This document shows, one piece after another, positions 40,201 through 47,387 of a DNA stretch of 64,000 nt (its first letter is position 1; each line of letters opens with the position of its first letter). The notes below the pieces were generated by a model. It worked only from the letters and a program-made list of their open reading frames with translations, made no database searches and was not told the origin of the DNA. The DNA is from an uncultured Hyphomonas sp. Its GTDB lineage: Bacteria > Pseudomonadota > Alphaproteobacteria > Caulobacterales > Hyphomonadaceae. Position numbers and translations under genes: made by a program. The stretch is taken from contig NZ_OY782759.1 in assembly GCF_963678195.1 (NCBI RefSeq), forward strand, positions 2,108,001-2,172,000. The letters are read 5' to 3'.

Positions 40201-40287
40201 ATCACCGCCCGGGGCAGCCTCTGGCGGGATGGGCTTCGCGTCTATGAAGTCGGCCCGATGAGCGTTTCGTTGAAGGACCTTGGCTAG
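34204..40287 (+). CDS. PfaC-like synthase KS-CLF-AT-DH-DH
   Basis: A 2027-residue multidomain protein. KS (about 1-420) has Cys172 in DAACASS, ECHATGTAVGD and NFGFGGNNAH. The chain-length-factor-like KS (about 440-740) has VSAGPASG where the active Cys would be. The AT domain (about 830-1150) has FMFTGSAAVYPRMA and Ser912 in GLSLGES. Two FabA-like double-hotdog dehydratases follow: DH1 has a degenerate first half (HDGRVRPGPLIEC) and active HFHKDPCMPG; DH2 has degenerate DDNLNGTMPF and active HFYQDPVQPG. In Shewanella-type loci the AT is a separate PfaB, so here PfaB function seems fused in. The KR stop overlaps its start. Confidence 0.9.
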   Translation: MMKAFEPVAIVGQGCVLPGANTPGELTRLVMEKRTVYGTVPPEELGLYRSAAQGRTFVSGRIKGFEQVFDRDRLKLKSLTPDELDPVCSWPLHAALDAWEDAGRPKVRPSAMGIFVANLSYPSANHVKFASQLWQDQETPPAHSVLNSALPSRLIAESLRSTGPCFSLDAACASSLYAIDIACRKLNARQIDCAVIAGVNAADNLILHIGFEALNALSPTGRSRPFVKGADGLIPSEGAAALVLKRLTDIEPGENVYGVLRGSGLSNDGRRKGLLAPAAEGQIGAMQQGLLGGGIDPHTIQYVECHATGTAVGDSVEVSSVSSVYKDVEHLSLGSLKANTGHLITVAGLASVLKLTGAMAEERIPPTPLDGQLLDPLQDSGLDVPTTPSNWETSGVPRRAAISNFGFGGNNAHLILEEYRPATRKGRNRAIKTSPAPDIVICAASLMAGSDCTTDSVLRRLMNHPVKRPGKLEQIGANAVDARSPPKDLAQAEPQQLAILSTVSEALSRVGSFEAEETGVFAGMACAADSARWALRERASANPAQSADDIAPKLDAAAVLGAMANMTANRITFAQDIRGMGFSVSAGPASGLAALDLAIDALISGRLSTAVVAAADFATEPVRARALSELCSLDHPGDASAALVLKRREDAEAAGDPILASIKPIDWKNRKARLTPSLFSTVYGQAPDAEPLAEVALECLLNAHSHMQTDAGAIPALSFKRKKRHVSVAAGLANAGSSVSFELEPPQVLPDPLRPTPFMFHAAAGSRRKLAEALNAGREGGRGGYQIALIAASEDELDKLRASAAAPLARDQRPSGEGIYFGEGQPDGELAFMFTGSAAVYPRMARRLLMAFPEVRKALSKLSRAEEIAALLSRSNLTEFEQLCAGTLVSQAHAILWLDLLKVKPDAAIGLSLGESNALFSFGYWKDPGALLDEISKAAMYERHIGGEFETARQAWGPNVPSDWTNWRLQAPVDQVKQALERHPGVEITIIYTDGDCMVGGPADACKQLCDEFGKQAGVKMNQHLIVHAKAMRPFADTWRRLHTREVHRGSGVRLYANAIHAAYEPETAVVADMLTRQAVDTVDFPKTVRQAWKDGVRSFLELGPRDTLTSSLSKTLKDKPFKAIATDRIEASDLGQIAHAAAFLYADGRDIDLEPLLQTLAAARKNETVPRRKWNVTRPVPYPMPKIADAPPEPVRNVLPHAPRLRMPDYAMTIADQVMIPAGADNAPKPGKCLEPPRKVTSGTTPLQPRTPTGPARDRCSIEASTRGKMSEFFGPDFSGQDSFERQVRLPAPPLLLVDRITGIDAAPREDAAGIIWTETDLSNHSDFVHDGRVRPGPLIECGQADLTLIGWMGADLQNRDKRVYRLLGCEITFHEGGLPLDEDTLKFQIEITGHAELAGVRMFFFQYDCRTEDRLAFSVRNGQAGFFTDDELKNSKGVIWDATKDAPPTATPTDFTPQRVTQKRKFPAADVNAFRKGDAFACFGAGFELCAAHSNPPHIPDGKLALFDEVIAFDPQGGPWKRGYLRARAATPANSWFYDGHFHKDPCMPGTLMAEAAVQTLEFFAAAVGLTVERDGYVFEPIPEHTAKFVCRGQVIPDKDHDVTYEVFIDEIIDGETPEIYASLLARCDGHKVFHCPRFGIRLRRNWPAARIDEKPLLIGPERESRGDQAALLDCANGAPSAAFGEMYRPYDDQGNVPRLPQPPYHFISRVTSVTTRPAEETLGATMTAEYDIPADAWYFDDNLNGTMPFAVLCEIALQPCGWLASHSGFALVGTLRFRNLEGDGFLHMEVGRNDDMLKVRSTLTNIAKVGPMTLVSFDVEVITGDGRQVLDLKTQFGFFPPASLVRQAGLPAKPHFTSAFDLRPAPVQIDMQEPLASGRMKMIDEIDFCNPNGGEAGLGLIRAQQHVDPYAWYFKAHFYQDPVQPGSLGLDALVQALTQLVWKKGLQEGMTHPHLTTLAPNAPIKWSYRGQVTPERKTVTSVMEILSIDDREDDILITARGSLWRDGLRVYEVGPMSVSLKDLG

Positions 40288-40958
40288 ACTGACATGGCGC
40301 GGCTGAGGACGAGCCCCCCGGTCTCAAAAATCTCGACCCGCAGAGTCAGGCCATCGTGCTCCAGGCTGAACTGGTCCTGCTGACCTGAGATGACCTCCAG
40401 AGGCAGGTGTATCCTTGGGGCGCCTCCCTTCAGCCCCGTTCCAGCTGCCTTCAGGATCGCCTCCTTGGCGGCCCAGCACCTGAAGAAGCCGGCAAGGCCG
40501 CCCGCCCCTTCGACAGCGCGACGGATGTCTATGGCCTCGCCTTCAGATGAAAGCATGGGGAGCATCGCCTGCCAGCCAATGGGCCGGACCGCTTCGACAT
40601 CCACACCCACCTTTCCCGACCGCACCAGGGCCAGTGCATTGGCCGCCTCGCTATCAGAAAAGCTGACCGAGGCGTCAGGAAAATCGGGCAGAAAAGGACG
40701 CCCCTCCGGGGCATGGGCAATTGCAATGTCCGCGGCAGGTTCCGCCAGCAAATGAGACAGGAGTTCCCGCCGCCGGGAAAGGCTACGGCCAAGCTGGTCG
40801 CGCTTTTCATCCGACACCAGGCGCGAAATGCGCACTTTGTCGTCGCCGGAGAGCACAGCCTCGTTCACGGGGGCCGAGGCAGAATGCCAGAACCACGCCC
40901 CCTCCGCCCCCGGCTCAGCCGGGCTGCACTTCGGGAAAGGTCTGAAATCCTGCAACAT
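40284..40958 (-). CDS. 4'-phosphopantetheinyl transferase (Sfp type)
   Basis: A 224-residue transferase that attaches the phosphopantetheine arm of CoA to ACP serines. The two family motifs are VGVDVEAV (magnesium-binding Asp and Glu) and WAAKEAILKAAGTGLKGG (FxxKEA-type). The start is ATG 40958; an upstream in-frame TTG at 41003 is possible. It is convergent with the pfaC-like gene with a 4-base overlap, and is most likely the dedicated activator (PfaE role) of the two PfaA ACPs. It is the last core gene before the island. Confidence 0.9.
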   Translation of the reverse strand: MLQDFRPFPKCSPAEPGAEGAWFWHSASAPVNEAVLSGDDKVRISRLVSDEKRDQLGRSLSRRRELLSHLLAEPAADIAIAHAPEGRPFLPDFPDASVSFSDSEAANALALVRSGKVGVDVEAVRPIGWQAMLPMLSSEGEAIDIRRAVEGAGGLAGFFRCWAAKEAILKAAGTGLKGGAPRIHLPLEVISGQQDQFSLEHDGLTLRVEIFETGGLVLSRAMSV

Positions 40959-41029
40959 CGCCTGAAGCGTTGTAGATCGGCGCCTGCCTGGGCGCCAGAA
41001 CAAGCTTCAAGAGAAAACTGCCGTGAAAG

Positions 41030-41046
41030 TGGCGGAGAGGAAGGGA
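41030..41046. repeat. Left attachment-site copy (attL) of the tRNA-Ser island
   Basis: TGGCGGAGAGGAAGGGA here is identical to 57203-57219, where it is the 3' end of tRNA-Ser(GCT) on the minus strand. Flanking bases differ. Only these 17 bases of the tRNA are present, so this is the duplicated att core left by integration, with the integrase gene 260 bases away. Confidence 0.88.
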
Positions 41047-41305
41047 CTCTCCCGTCACAACAGGATTTCCAGTTTAAAAACAATAACACACTGATTTTAC
41101 GCCGTTATTAACTAGATTTTGTCACACAAGCTGTTACACATCGCGTATAAAATCAGAAATCCCAGACACAATCCGGCGCGGCCTCACATATCACTTTAAA
41201 AAGCGAATCCCGAGAGAACTAGTTGGTCAGCCGCCTTTTCGATCCGGACAAGAGTTCGTTCAGTTTTCGCTACAAACGAAGTCCCCGCAGGAGGCTCTGC
41301 GCTCC

Positions 41306-42886
41306 ATGGACCGCGCCTATGCAAAATACCATCGACTTATAGAAGCGGCGCAATCTGCCAATGAAGGCAACTCATCTCTGATTACTGCCACAACCAAGCC
41401 CCAAAGAAGAATACGCCAGCCTACCGCAGATGACCTCGGCCGCGCAGTGGACCTCTTCCACGACCGCTACATCGCACAACACACCAACATTCACGACCTG
41501 AAGGACAACAGGGAATTCGGCTCGCTAGGCGATAAACTGATCGCCGGAAAACTAGAAGATGACTGGCTGCGCATCGAGAATGAGCTTGAAACCGCCCCCT
41601 TGTTTCCGGATCGCACTTTGGAGACGGCTGGAGAGATCCTTGAGGAAAACAACTGGGATATGGACGTTGATGGCGAGCTGTTTGAACTGTTCTGTGACAG
41701 ACTGAGATCCGCAGAACTCGATGCGATTAAGAGAATTCTCGAACAGTCTGCGAACCAGACCCACATATCTTCGAGCGAACTCCGAAAGCGACAAGCTGAG
41801 CATCGAACTCAGAATTATCGAATTTCTGACGCGGTGACCGATTACATAAAAGCCGAACCCGAAAAGCGAGAAATGCACGAGAAGATGCGAACCGCATGTG
41901 AACTGTGGGAAAACCTGACCTCGGTCACAAAGGTCGCGGACATTGACCAGGGGCTCGTGGTCGATTTTACCGATATGATGAGAGAGATGCCAGCGAACGC
42001 CAAGCAGCGTTTCCCCAGCTTGTCTCCCGCTGAAGCTATCCGCGCGAACAAGGATCGTCAAAAGCCATATCCGACGGTTTCGCCGCGCACAATAAAAACG
42101 AATTATGTCGGCCCACTGAGCACTTGTCTTTCAATGGCTGTAGGACGAAAGCGTGCCAGGAATAATCCGTTTTCCGGCGTCAAAGTGTTCGGCTCATCCA
42201 AGAAATCACAAGACAGGAGGCCCTTCAAAATCAGGGAGCTAAAAGTGATTTTCAGCCAACCGGTGTTCCAGGGAAGCCATTCGATAAGACGGAGGAACTC
42301 ACCCGGCCCAAATGTTTATCGGGATCATTTCTATTGGCCTGCAATTCTCTCCCTCTTTTCCGGTATGCGTGCTGACGAAATCGCAAACCTCAAGGTGACG
42401 GACATTAAATCGACGGAAATTGAAGGCGAGCAAAAGCCATATTTTGACATGCCTGGCACGAAAACTGAGAATGCCCTTCGAGAACTGCCCGTCCACCCCA
42501 CCCTGATCGACCTCGGCTTTATGGATTACGTGGAAGCCCAGAAATCCGAAGGGCACGACAGACTGTTTCCGAACTGGGCTAAACCAAATGGTAAAAAGCG
42601 ATCTGAAGGACGCTGCATTCGCAATTTCAACGAGAAGGTTGCAGCTGCCGCAATCGAGTCTGACCGACGACCAACTTTCCATTGCTTCCGGCATACATTG
42701 TTGAGCGAGCTTGAAAGCAATGACTTTTCGCCCACGCTCATGGCAAAGTTAGCTGGCCACTCCATCAAGGAGACCACCGCTGGCAAGCACTATGTTGTTC
42801 CGGAATTGGAAAAATATTACGAACGCTTTTGTTCTGCAGTGAAATATGACGGGTTGAACATCGTCAAAATCCTCAAGCAGGACTGA
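41306..42886 (+). CDS. Site-specific tyrosine recombinase of the island
   Basis: A 526-residue phage-type integrase from the first ATG. The C-terminal catalytic domain shows Arg in SGMRADEIANLK, HxxR in FHCFRHTLLSE, His in LAGHSIKETT and the nucleophile Tyr in GKHYVVPE. The N-terminal ~300 residues are the arm- and core-binding part. In-frame coding sense continues upstream of 41306: codons from about 41171 read IRRGLTYHFKKRIPREL, typical of integrase N termini, but the open frame (from 41087) has no ATG, GTG or TTG, so the real start is non-standard or lost. It sits next to attL in the usual orientation. Confidence 0.9.
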   Translation: MDRAYAKYHRLIEAAQSANEGNSSLITATTKPQRRIRQPTADDLGRAVDLFHDRYIAQHTNIHDLKDNREFGSLGDKLIAGKLEDDWLRIENELETAPLFPDRTLETAGEILEENNWDMDVDGELFELFCDRLRSAELDAIKRILEQSANQTHISSSELRKRQAEHRTQNYRISDAVTDYIKAEPEKREMHEKMRTACELWENLTSVTKVADIDQGLVVDFTDMMREMPANAKQRFPSLSPAEAIRANKDRQKPYPTVSPRTIKTNYVGPLSTCLSMAVGRKRARNNPFSGVKVFGSSKKSQDRRPFKIRELKVIFSQPVFQGSHSIRRRNSPGPNVYRDHFYWPAILSLFSGMRADEIANLKVTDIKSTEIEGEQKPYFDMPGTKTENALRELPVHPTLIDLGFMDYVEAQKSEGHDRLFPNWAKPNGKKRSEGRCIRNFNEKVAAAAIESDRRPTFHCFRHTLLSELESNDFSPTLMAKLAGHSIKETTAGKHYVVPELEKYYERFCSAVKYDGLNIVKILKQD

Positions 42887-42909
42887 CCAAGCACAGCGAG
42901 CGCCATCTA

Positions 42910-43035
42910 GACCTGAGCCCCGATTTGATCCCGCATTTGAATGGAGAGTCTGTCGCAAGGAGACAGACAAGGCGGAAGAGCAAATTCAGCGAAGAACAGA
43001 TCATCACGATTCTGGCGGAACAGGAGCTTGGGATG
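42910..43035 (+). mobile_element. IS3-family remnant A (left end and start of orfA)
   Basis: About 125 bases nearly identical to 53523-53650. They encode the start of an IS3-type OrfA (KSKFSEEQIITILAEQELGM, helix-turn-helix region). The similarity ends at about 43035, where unrelated sequence begins, so this is a truncated left end. Both copies contain GTCTGTC...GACAGAC, a 7-bp inverted repeat with a 7-base loop, just before the OrfA core. Confidence 0.75.
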
Positions 43036-43105
43036 ACGAAGATCTATAGAGGTAGTCTTCAGTTTTCCACTCTTTCAAAATCGATGCGGCTCGTGAAATA
43101 CGAAG

Positions 43106-44515
43106 ATGCAATTTTCGACTCACTGCCCCAACGCGCGGCGCGTCTCGAACCGACAACGACCAGATAACAACAGGCACAATTTCTTGAAAATAAGCACCAT
43201 CCAGCGGCGACTTGCGAAAGCTCGGCGTAGCAGCGAGTTTGCATTCGATGCCAAGCTCAATTCAGAACAGGAAGCCCTTCGCAAACACTATGGTGACGAC
43301 GGAGCGGCGGCAGCCTCCATGCTTGATGAGACCGGATTGATCAGCGGACTTGTCGATGAAGCCGCACTAATAGCCCTCTATTCGCTGGGTGAGCATTGGC
43401 GAAAGAAACCAAAAAAGCCGGCCAAGAACGCGTTCGCGCAAAAGGTGAGAGACGCCGCAATACCATGGTGGCGTCTCGCCTTTGGACTTGATTGCATTCG
43501 ATACAAGGAACCGGATTATCACGAGGTCGGGTCACACCCTAATTACACACCAGACCACTTAGTGAACCGCTTCATCGGCGAAACTGCGATCCAACTTGCC
43601 GATTACTATCATCGTCAGACAATTAAGTATCCGCGCGGGAATGCAAGTCGTTCCAAAGAGCACGACGCTCTAATTGCTGTGCAAGCTGCTTCATCGCCGG
43701 GATTTGCGAAAACTGGCTTACCTTCGCGCTATCAGCAACACCTGAAAATCGCCGAAGCCTACAGGAAGTTCGAGAGCATCCGCTGCGCATTCAGTGACGT
43801 AGCTGTAGTGCAATTAGGAACTGAAGCTTTTGACCTCAAGCCAAGTGGTGGGAAGGCAACAAAGCACATGAAAACAAGCAGTGGAGTTCGACACTCTGCG
43901 GAGCTTGTTCAGGACTACATCAAGAGACTGGCTAGCCTTCCTACATTCGGACCGTGGGATAGAACAACCGAACCGGTCCGCGCAATAGCCATGGCACGAG
44001 CGATCCACTCATCAGGATCACATGGCATTGCTTTCACTGCAGACCTTACTTCACAGTCACTCGGCATGGCAGTGATGTCAGAGCGAGATACCGGCTCGGA
44101 AATTCAACTTCGACTTCGCCGGTACCTCAAGAAAGAATTCGGGACATGCCCTGACTTTTATTTCATTGTGGAGCGCGGTTTGGGTCAGGTTCCTCACCTG
44201 CACGGCGCAATCGACCTGGAGCCCACAAAGGACAACCGAAAACGCTTGTCGGCGGTCCTCAAGAAATTGTCGCGCACTCACCATAGAAAAGAGACGGGAC
44301 GATGGGTCGACGTCGATCCGCTGACAACTCCCGCGCGCTGGGCGGCTTATCCGTATAAACATTCCCTGACGAGCCGGTCGAAATGGCAGTTGTACTCCCT
44401 GCTCCGCGCAACGCAGTCGTTAAGCAGAAGAGGTCAGGCGGAGTGGGAAAAGATGCGTCAGGAACAACGCGATGCCCGCGAAGTGATGAAGCGAATTGAT
44501 GCCGCAAAGAAGTAA
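43106..44515 (+). CDS. Putative HUH-endonuclease-like (Rep/relaxase-type) protein
   Basis: A 469-residue protein not recognised as a named family. It contains H364-L-H366 in QVPHLHGAID, matching the His-hydrophobe-His metal motif of HUH nucleases, and about 50 residues later AAYPYKH (Tyr415, Tyr417, Lys418), which resembles the catalytic Tyr-x-x-Lys helix of rolling-circle Rep proteins. The preceding LRRYLKKEF...FYFIVERG fits the region before motif II in such proteins. The C terminus is basic and helical. The start is uncertain: a TTG at 43184 is also plausible. Together with the adjacent integrase it could provide replication or transfer of the excised island. The motif assignment is inference. 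Confidence 0.5.
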   Translation: MQFSTHCPNARRVSNRQRPDNNRHNFLKISTIQRRLAKARRSSEFAFDAKLNSEQEALRKHYGDDGAAAASMLDETGLISGLVDEAALIALYSLGEHWRKKPKKPAKNAFAQKVRDAAIPWWRLAFGLDCIRYKEPDYHEVGSHPNYTPDHLVNRFIGETAIQLADYYHRQTIKYPRGNASRSKEHDALIAVQAASSPGFAKTGLPSRYQQHLKIAEAYRKFESIRCAFSDVAVVQLGTEAFDLKPSGGKATKHMKTSSGVRHSAELVQDYIKRLASLPTFGPWDRTTEPVRAIAMARAIHSSGSHGIAFTADLTSQSLGMAVMSERDTGSEIQLRLRRYLKKEFGTCPDFYFIVERGLGQVPHLHGAIDLEPTKDNRKRLSAVLKKLSRTHHRKETGRWVDVDPLTTPARWAAYPYKHSLTSRSKWQLYSLLRATQSLSRRGQAEWEKMRQEQRDAREVMKRIDAAKK

Positions 44516-44561
44516 TCTTGGTATATTGAGAACCAAAACATTTCCAGAATACCGCACAGTC

Positions 44562-44639
44562 GACTCAGGAGAGTCACTGGCGAGCATTTAGCACCTCTCC
44601 GCTGGTCTCACCTACCCCGCGCACAAAACGACTCTCCTG
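44562..44639. repeat. Inverted repeats downstream of the HUH-like gene
   Basis: CAGGAGAGTC (44566-44575) and GACTCTCCTG (44630-44639) form a 10-bp inverted repeat 54 bases apart. The left arm also forms a small hairpin GACTC-AGGA-GAGTC (44562-44575). Such structures near a rep gene can be nicking origins; here this is only a suggestion by position. Confidence 0.35.
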
Positions 44640-44833
44640 CGGACTCTGAAAGCACACTCGCCTGTGAGGCGAGAAGTCTTAGAATTAAGCCGAATACTTG
44701 ACCCTGATCCGTCGGCATTTTTTCCGGGGGATCAAACGGGAGTACCCGTATGCCCGCGAACGACGAAATTGCTATTCATTGCGGACACTGCGGCTCAAGT
44801 TGTGAAGGTCCGGAAATCGCCGGAAGCGGTCAG

Positions 44834-45379
44834 TCAGCGAAATTCTGCGGTGACCTCTATGGCACCAACAATTGCTTCGTTGAATGCGGCGAGGTCTTTT
44901 GCGGGCACCCAATACTCAAGGTGCCCACGCGAACCCGCTTGCTGAACTTCGTATGCTTCTAGGAATGAGCGTTTCACTTCAAAACGAGTTACCCATCCGC
45001 CGCCGCGCGGTGCGTTCCAGTCGCGTGCGATCAGCACTGCGTAGGCCTCGTTCAGTACAGGGTAGAAGATGGGTTGGTCCGGCAGTCGTGGCGGGAACGC
45101 GCGCCAGCCAGACGCCTCTATTAGCTTGAGTTCTGCCTCTCCTATTGGCCACCACAGCGTCACGGTTTCGGACAATTCACTAATGGATTTCGGCGGTGTC
45201 CAATTCGGTCTCAAACCGCGCCGCCACTCGTCCACGACCATCCTCAACGATGGCTCGTATTCCGCATCCGCCTCGATTTGACCGATGCAGCCCCAACAAT
45301 CGCCGCCGCAGTCGCCCGATAGCTCATCACCCGCGACGTTTAGGCGTCGACCGCAAATTGTGCATTTCTCATTGGCCAT
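44834..45379 (-). CDS. Small protein of the 'ADP-ribosylation/crystallin J1'-named family with a Cys-rich N terminus
   Basis: A 181-residue protein. Residues ~65-181 (TVTLWWPIGEAELKLIEASG, WRAFPPRLPDQPIFYP, VTRFEVKRSFLEAYEVQQ, LEYWVPAKDLAAFNEAIVG) match a family that databases commonly label ADP-ribosylation/crystallin J1, although no such activity is established for it. The N terminus has CTICGRR and CGGDCWGC, a probable zinc ribbon. It is encoded alone on the minus strand. The 355 bases between it and the next gene hold no recognisable feature. Confidence 0.65.
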   Translation of the reverse strand: MANEKCTICGRRLNVAGDELSGDCGGDCWGCIGQIEADAEYEPSLRMVVDEWRRGLRPNWTPPKSISELSETVTLWWPIGEAELKLIEASGWRAFPPRLPDQPIFYPVLNEAYAVLIARDWNAPRGGGWVTRFEVKRSFLEAYEVQQAGSRGHLEYWVPAKDLAAFNEAIVGAIEVTAEFR

Positions 45380-45735
45380 AGCCGATTAAGGTTAGAGGGC
45401 AAAACGTGTTGGCTCAATGACTGAATTGGGCCAATCCCGATCATTGAGGCACCCCGGTGCCTATGTCTGCTTCTGGCCCATTACAGCCGCTTTCCTTGCA
45501 GCGGATGAGCGGGTGAAAATGAACCTATTCCGAACTGGCAGCTACGGGCGATTGAATCGCGATAGCTGTCGAAGCGGACGCTGACAGTTTACTAATTGGG
45601 ACAGTGCGCCAAATGTTTTGAGACGCAGTGGAAACTCAGGTGACTAAGTCTCGTATGTAGCGCCTGATGCACCAGGCAGACCTAAATTGACCGTCGGTGG
45701 GAAAATGCTGAGAGAGCGCAATTGAGGAGCTTCCT

Positions 45736-46860
45736 GTGAACGACGAACCAGAAGGCAAGCAGGTCCCTTTTACCTTCAATACAACCCAGGAGTTTCTGGA
45801 CAAGCGCGGCCTGAGTTTGGAAGATATCAAGAAGGTGACGCAGACCCTCGCTCGAATTTTCGGTCTCAACTATCCGCGCTTCTTCCCTCTCGATATCAAG
45901 ACGCCCGACATTGATCGGATGCTGAATATTGCCGCCATCTTGGAGCCGGTCGCGGGCTTCGCCGGCTTCAAGCGACACATTCTGGCGTACAGCAAGGAGT
46001 CATTCGGCAATCATCTCTTCACCGCTAGAACGGCTTTGTGGCTTTCAAAGCAAGGCCTGGAGATCGAGTTTGAGCCGGACATTGACGATCAGGTATCAAA
46101 ACCTGATCTGAAATGCACGACGACGACCGGTGAGGTCGTTTTCGCCGAATGCAAGCGCGTGATGACTGACAAGTTCTTCGATCTTGAACAGAAGCAGGAA
46201 CTGGCAGATCTGATATATGAAAAACTGCCGACCTGCGACCAGTTGAACTTCTACCTGCTGCACGACAGCGCGGCGGATAAGGTCCGACAGCTAGTGCCCG
46301 ACAAGAACTTCGCGACCGTGATTTTCGGTGCTGGAATGATAGGCGACGAGACGGACGTTACGATCAAGGGTGAGTTCAATGTCAGGGTCATCCGAAAACC
46401 ACCGATCATAGGCGGCGAAGAGGATTTTCTGACTGTGACGATACAAGGCTGGTTGGAGGACGTCGAAACGGGCGTTCGCATGCCCGGCTTTACATTCATG
46501 CGCGGCGGCCGGTCGATTGCTATCCATGGACCGCCACCGAGCTACCGCAAAATCTTCGAAAAGAACCGCCGTCGCAGTCGCAAGCAATCGGCGCCAGGTT
46601 TTCCGTTCATCACCTTTATCCACGACGACGACATTCTGGGCGATCCTGCCGATCATGATCGCTATTTGAAAGGGGTTTGGCTGACCAAGGAATATCCGGA
46701 GTTCAGTGGCGTCGCTCTTTTAGGTTTTTATGATCTAGCGGGCCAAGGCGAACGGGCGCAGTTCCGTTATTTGCCAAATCCGGAAGCAGCTCATCCACTG
46801 CCCGCAGGGTTCTTCACCGAGCAGCAAACCGACTTCAAGGAATGGGAAGTCAAACGGTAG
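45736..46860 (+). CDS. Unrecognised protein with PD-(D/E)XK nuclease-like motif
   Basis: A 374-residue protein starting at GTG 45736, preceded by GAGGAG. Residues ~95-145 read as a helix (GNHLFTARTALWLSKQG), a strand with Pro-Asp124 (KPDLKC) and a hairpin with Glu138-x-Lys140 (VVFAECKR), the arrangement of the PD-(D/E)XK catalytic core. The C-terminal half (about 200-374) has no recognised domain. No methylase is adjacent, so a classical restriction system is not evident. It may be a defence or repair nuclease of the island. The motif is seen, the activity is inferred. Confidence 0.55.
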   Translation: MNDEPEGKQVPFTFNTTQEFLDKRGLSLEDIKKVTQTLARIFGLNYPRFFPLDIKTPDIDRMLNIAAILEPVAGFAGFKRHILAYSKESFGNHLFTARTALWLSKQGLEIEFEPDIDDQVSKPDLKCTTTTGEVVFAECKRVMTDKFFDLEQKQELADLIYEKLPTCDQLNFYLLHDSAADKVRQLVPDKNFATVIFGAGMIGDETDVTIKGEFNVRVIRKPPIIGGEEDFLTVTIQGWLEDVETGVRMPGFTFMRGGRSIAIHGPPPSYRKIFEKNRRRSRKQSAPGFPFITFIHDDDILGDPADHDRYLKGVWLTKEYPEFSGVALLGFYDLAGQGERAQFRYLPNPEAAHPLPAGFFTEQQTDFKEWEVKR

Positions 46861-47033
46861 TTCAGCTTGATTTCGGTTTCTGGAAAAGAGCGTGATCATC
46901 AACTGAGCCGGCATGCCTGACACCCAACCTGGCAAAAGAATTTCGCCTGCGGTTCCCGCGACTTTGCCACCCGCATCCCAGTAACAACCACGCTAGATTC
47001 TCCATATCGACAACACGAATATGGAGATCGCAC

Positions 47034-47387
47034 ATGCACTTCTCAGAACTTGAAAACCTACCGCCTCAAAAGCAAATGCCCCGCTTCCTGAAGCTGGCAT
47101 TCCAAAAGCACGGTTCAACACCAGCAGAACTTGCGGAGAAGCTAGGGTACGCCCGTGACGCAATGGTTGTTCAGTGGATGAAAGGCACAGCCAAAGTGCC
47201 ACTCCAGCAGGTATCTGCCATCAGCTGCTTCTTCGAGTACGACATTTCCCATGTACTCGGTCCATGGCTCGCACAGGAATGTCCTGACGATCTGAACATT
47301 CTGCACGCCGCAAAGCGGCTCGTAGAATTTTGGGAGTTTTCTGTCATCAATATCGCTCGTGAAGTTTACGGTTACTACGACGAGTAG
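47034..47387 (+). CDS. Small XRE-like helix-turn-helix protein
   Basis: A 117-residue protein. Residues ~17-70 (FLKLAFQKHG, TPAELAEKLGYARDAMVVQW, KVPLQQVSAISCFFEYD) match a lambda-Cro/XRE helix-turn-helix in which helix 2 begins PAELAEKLGY. The C-terminal 45 residues are helical with no known fold. It is probably a DNA-binding regulator. It stands alone, 173 bases after the PD-(D/E)XK gene, and could control either that gene or the island. Confidence 0.55.
   Translation: MHFSELENLPPQKQMPRFLKLAFQKHGSTPAELAEKLGYARDAMVVQWMKGTAKVPLQQVSAISCFFEYDISHVLGPWLAQECPDDLNILHAAKRLVEFWEFSVINIAREVYGYYDE

Noticed and set aside
41030-41046. Second tRNA-Ser gene at the left island end
   Set aside because: Only the 17-base tail is present; the remaining tRNA is absent, so it is an att duplicate.
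44664-44962. Plus-strand small frames with a CGHCG motif before and across the 'crystallin J1'-named gene
   Set aside because: Half of the frame lies antisense to 44834-45379, the motif is not followed by a second Cys pair in conserved context, and there is no clear ribosome-binding site. It could be a decayed zinc-ribbon fragment but is not supported.
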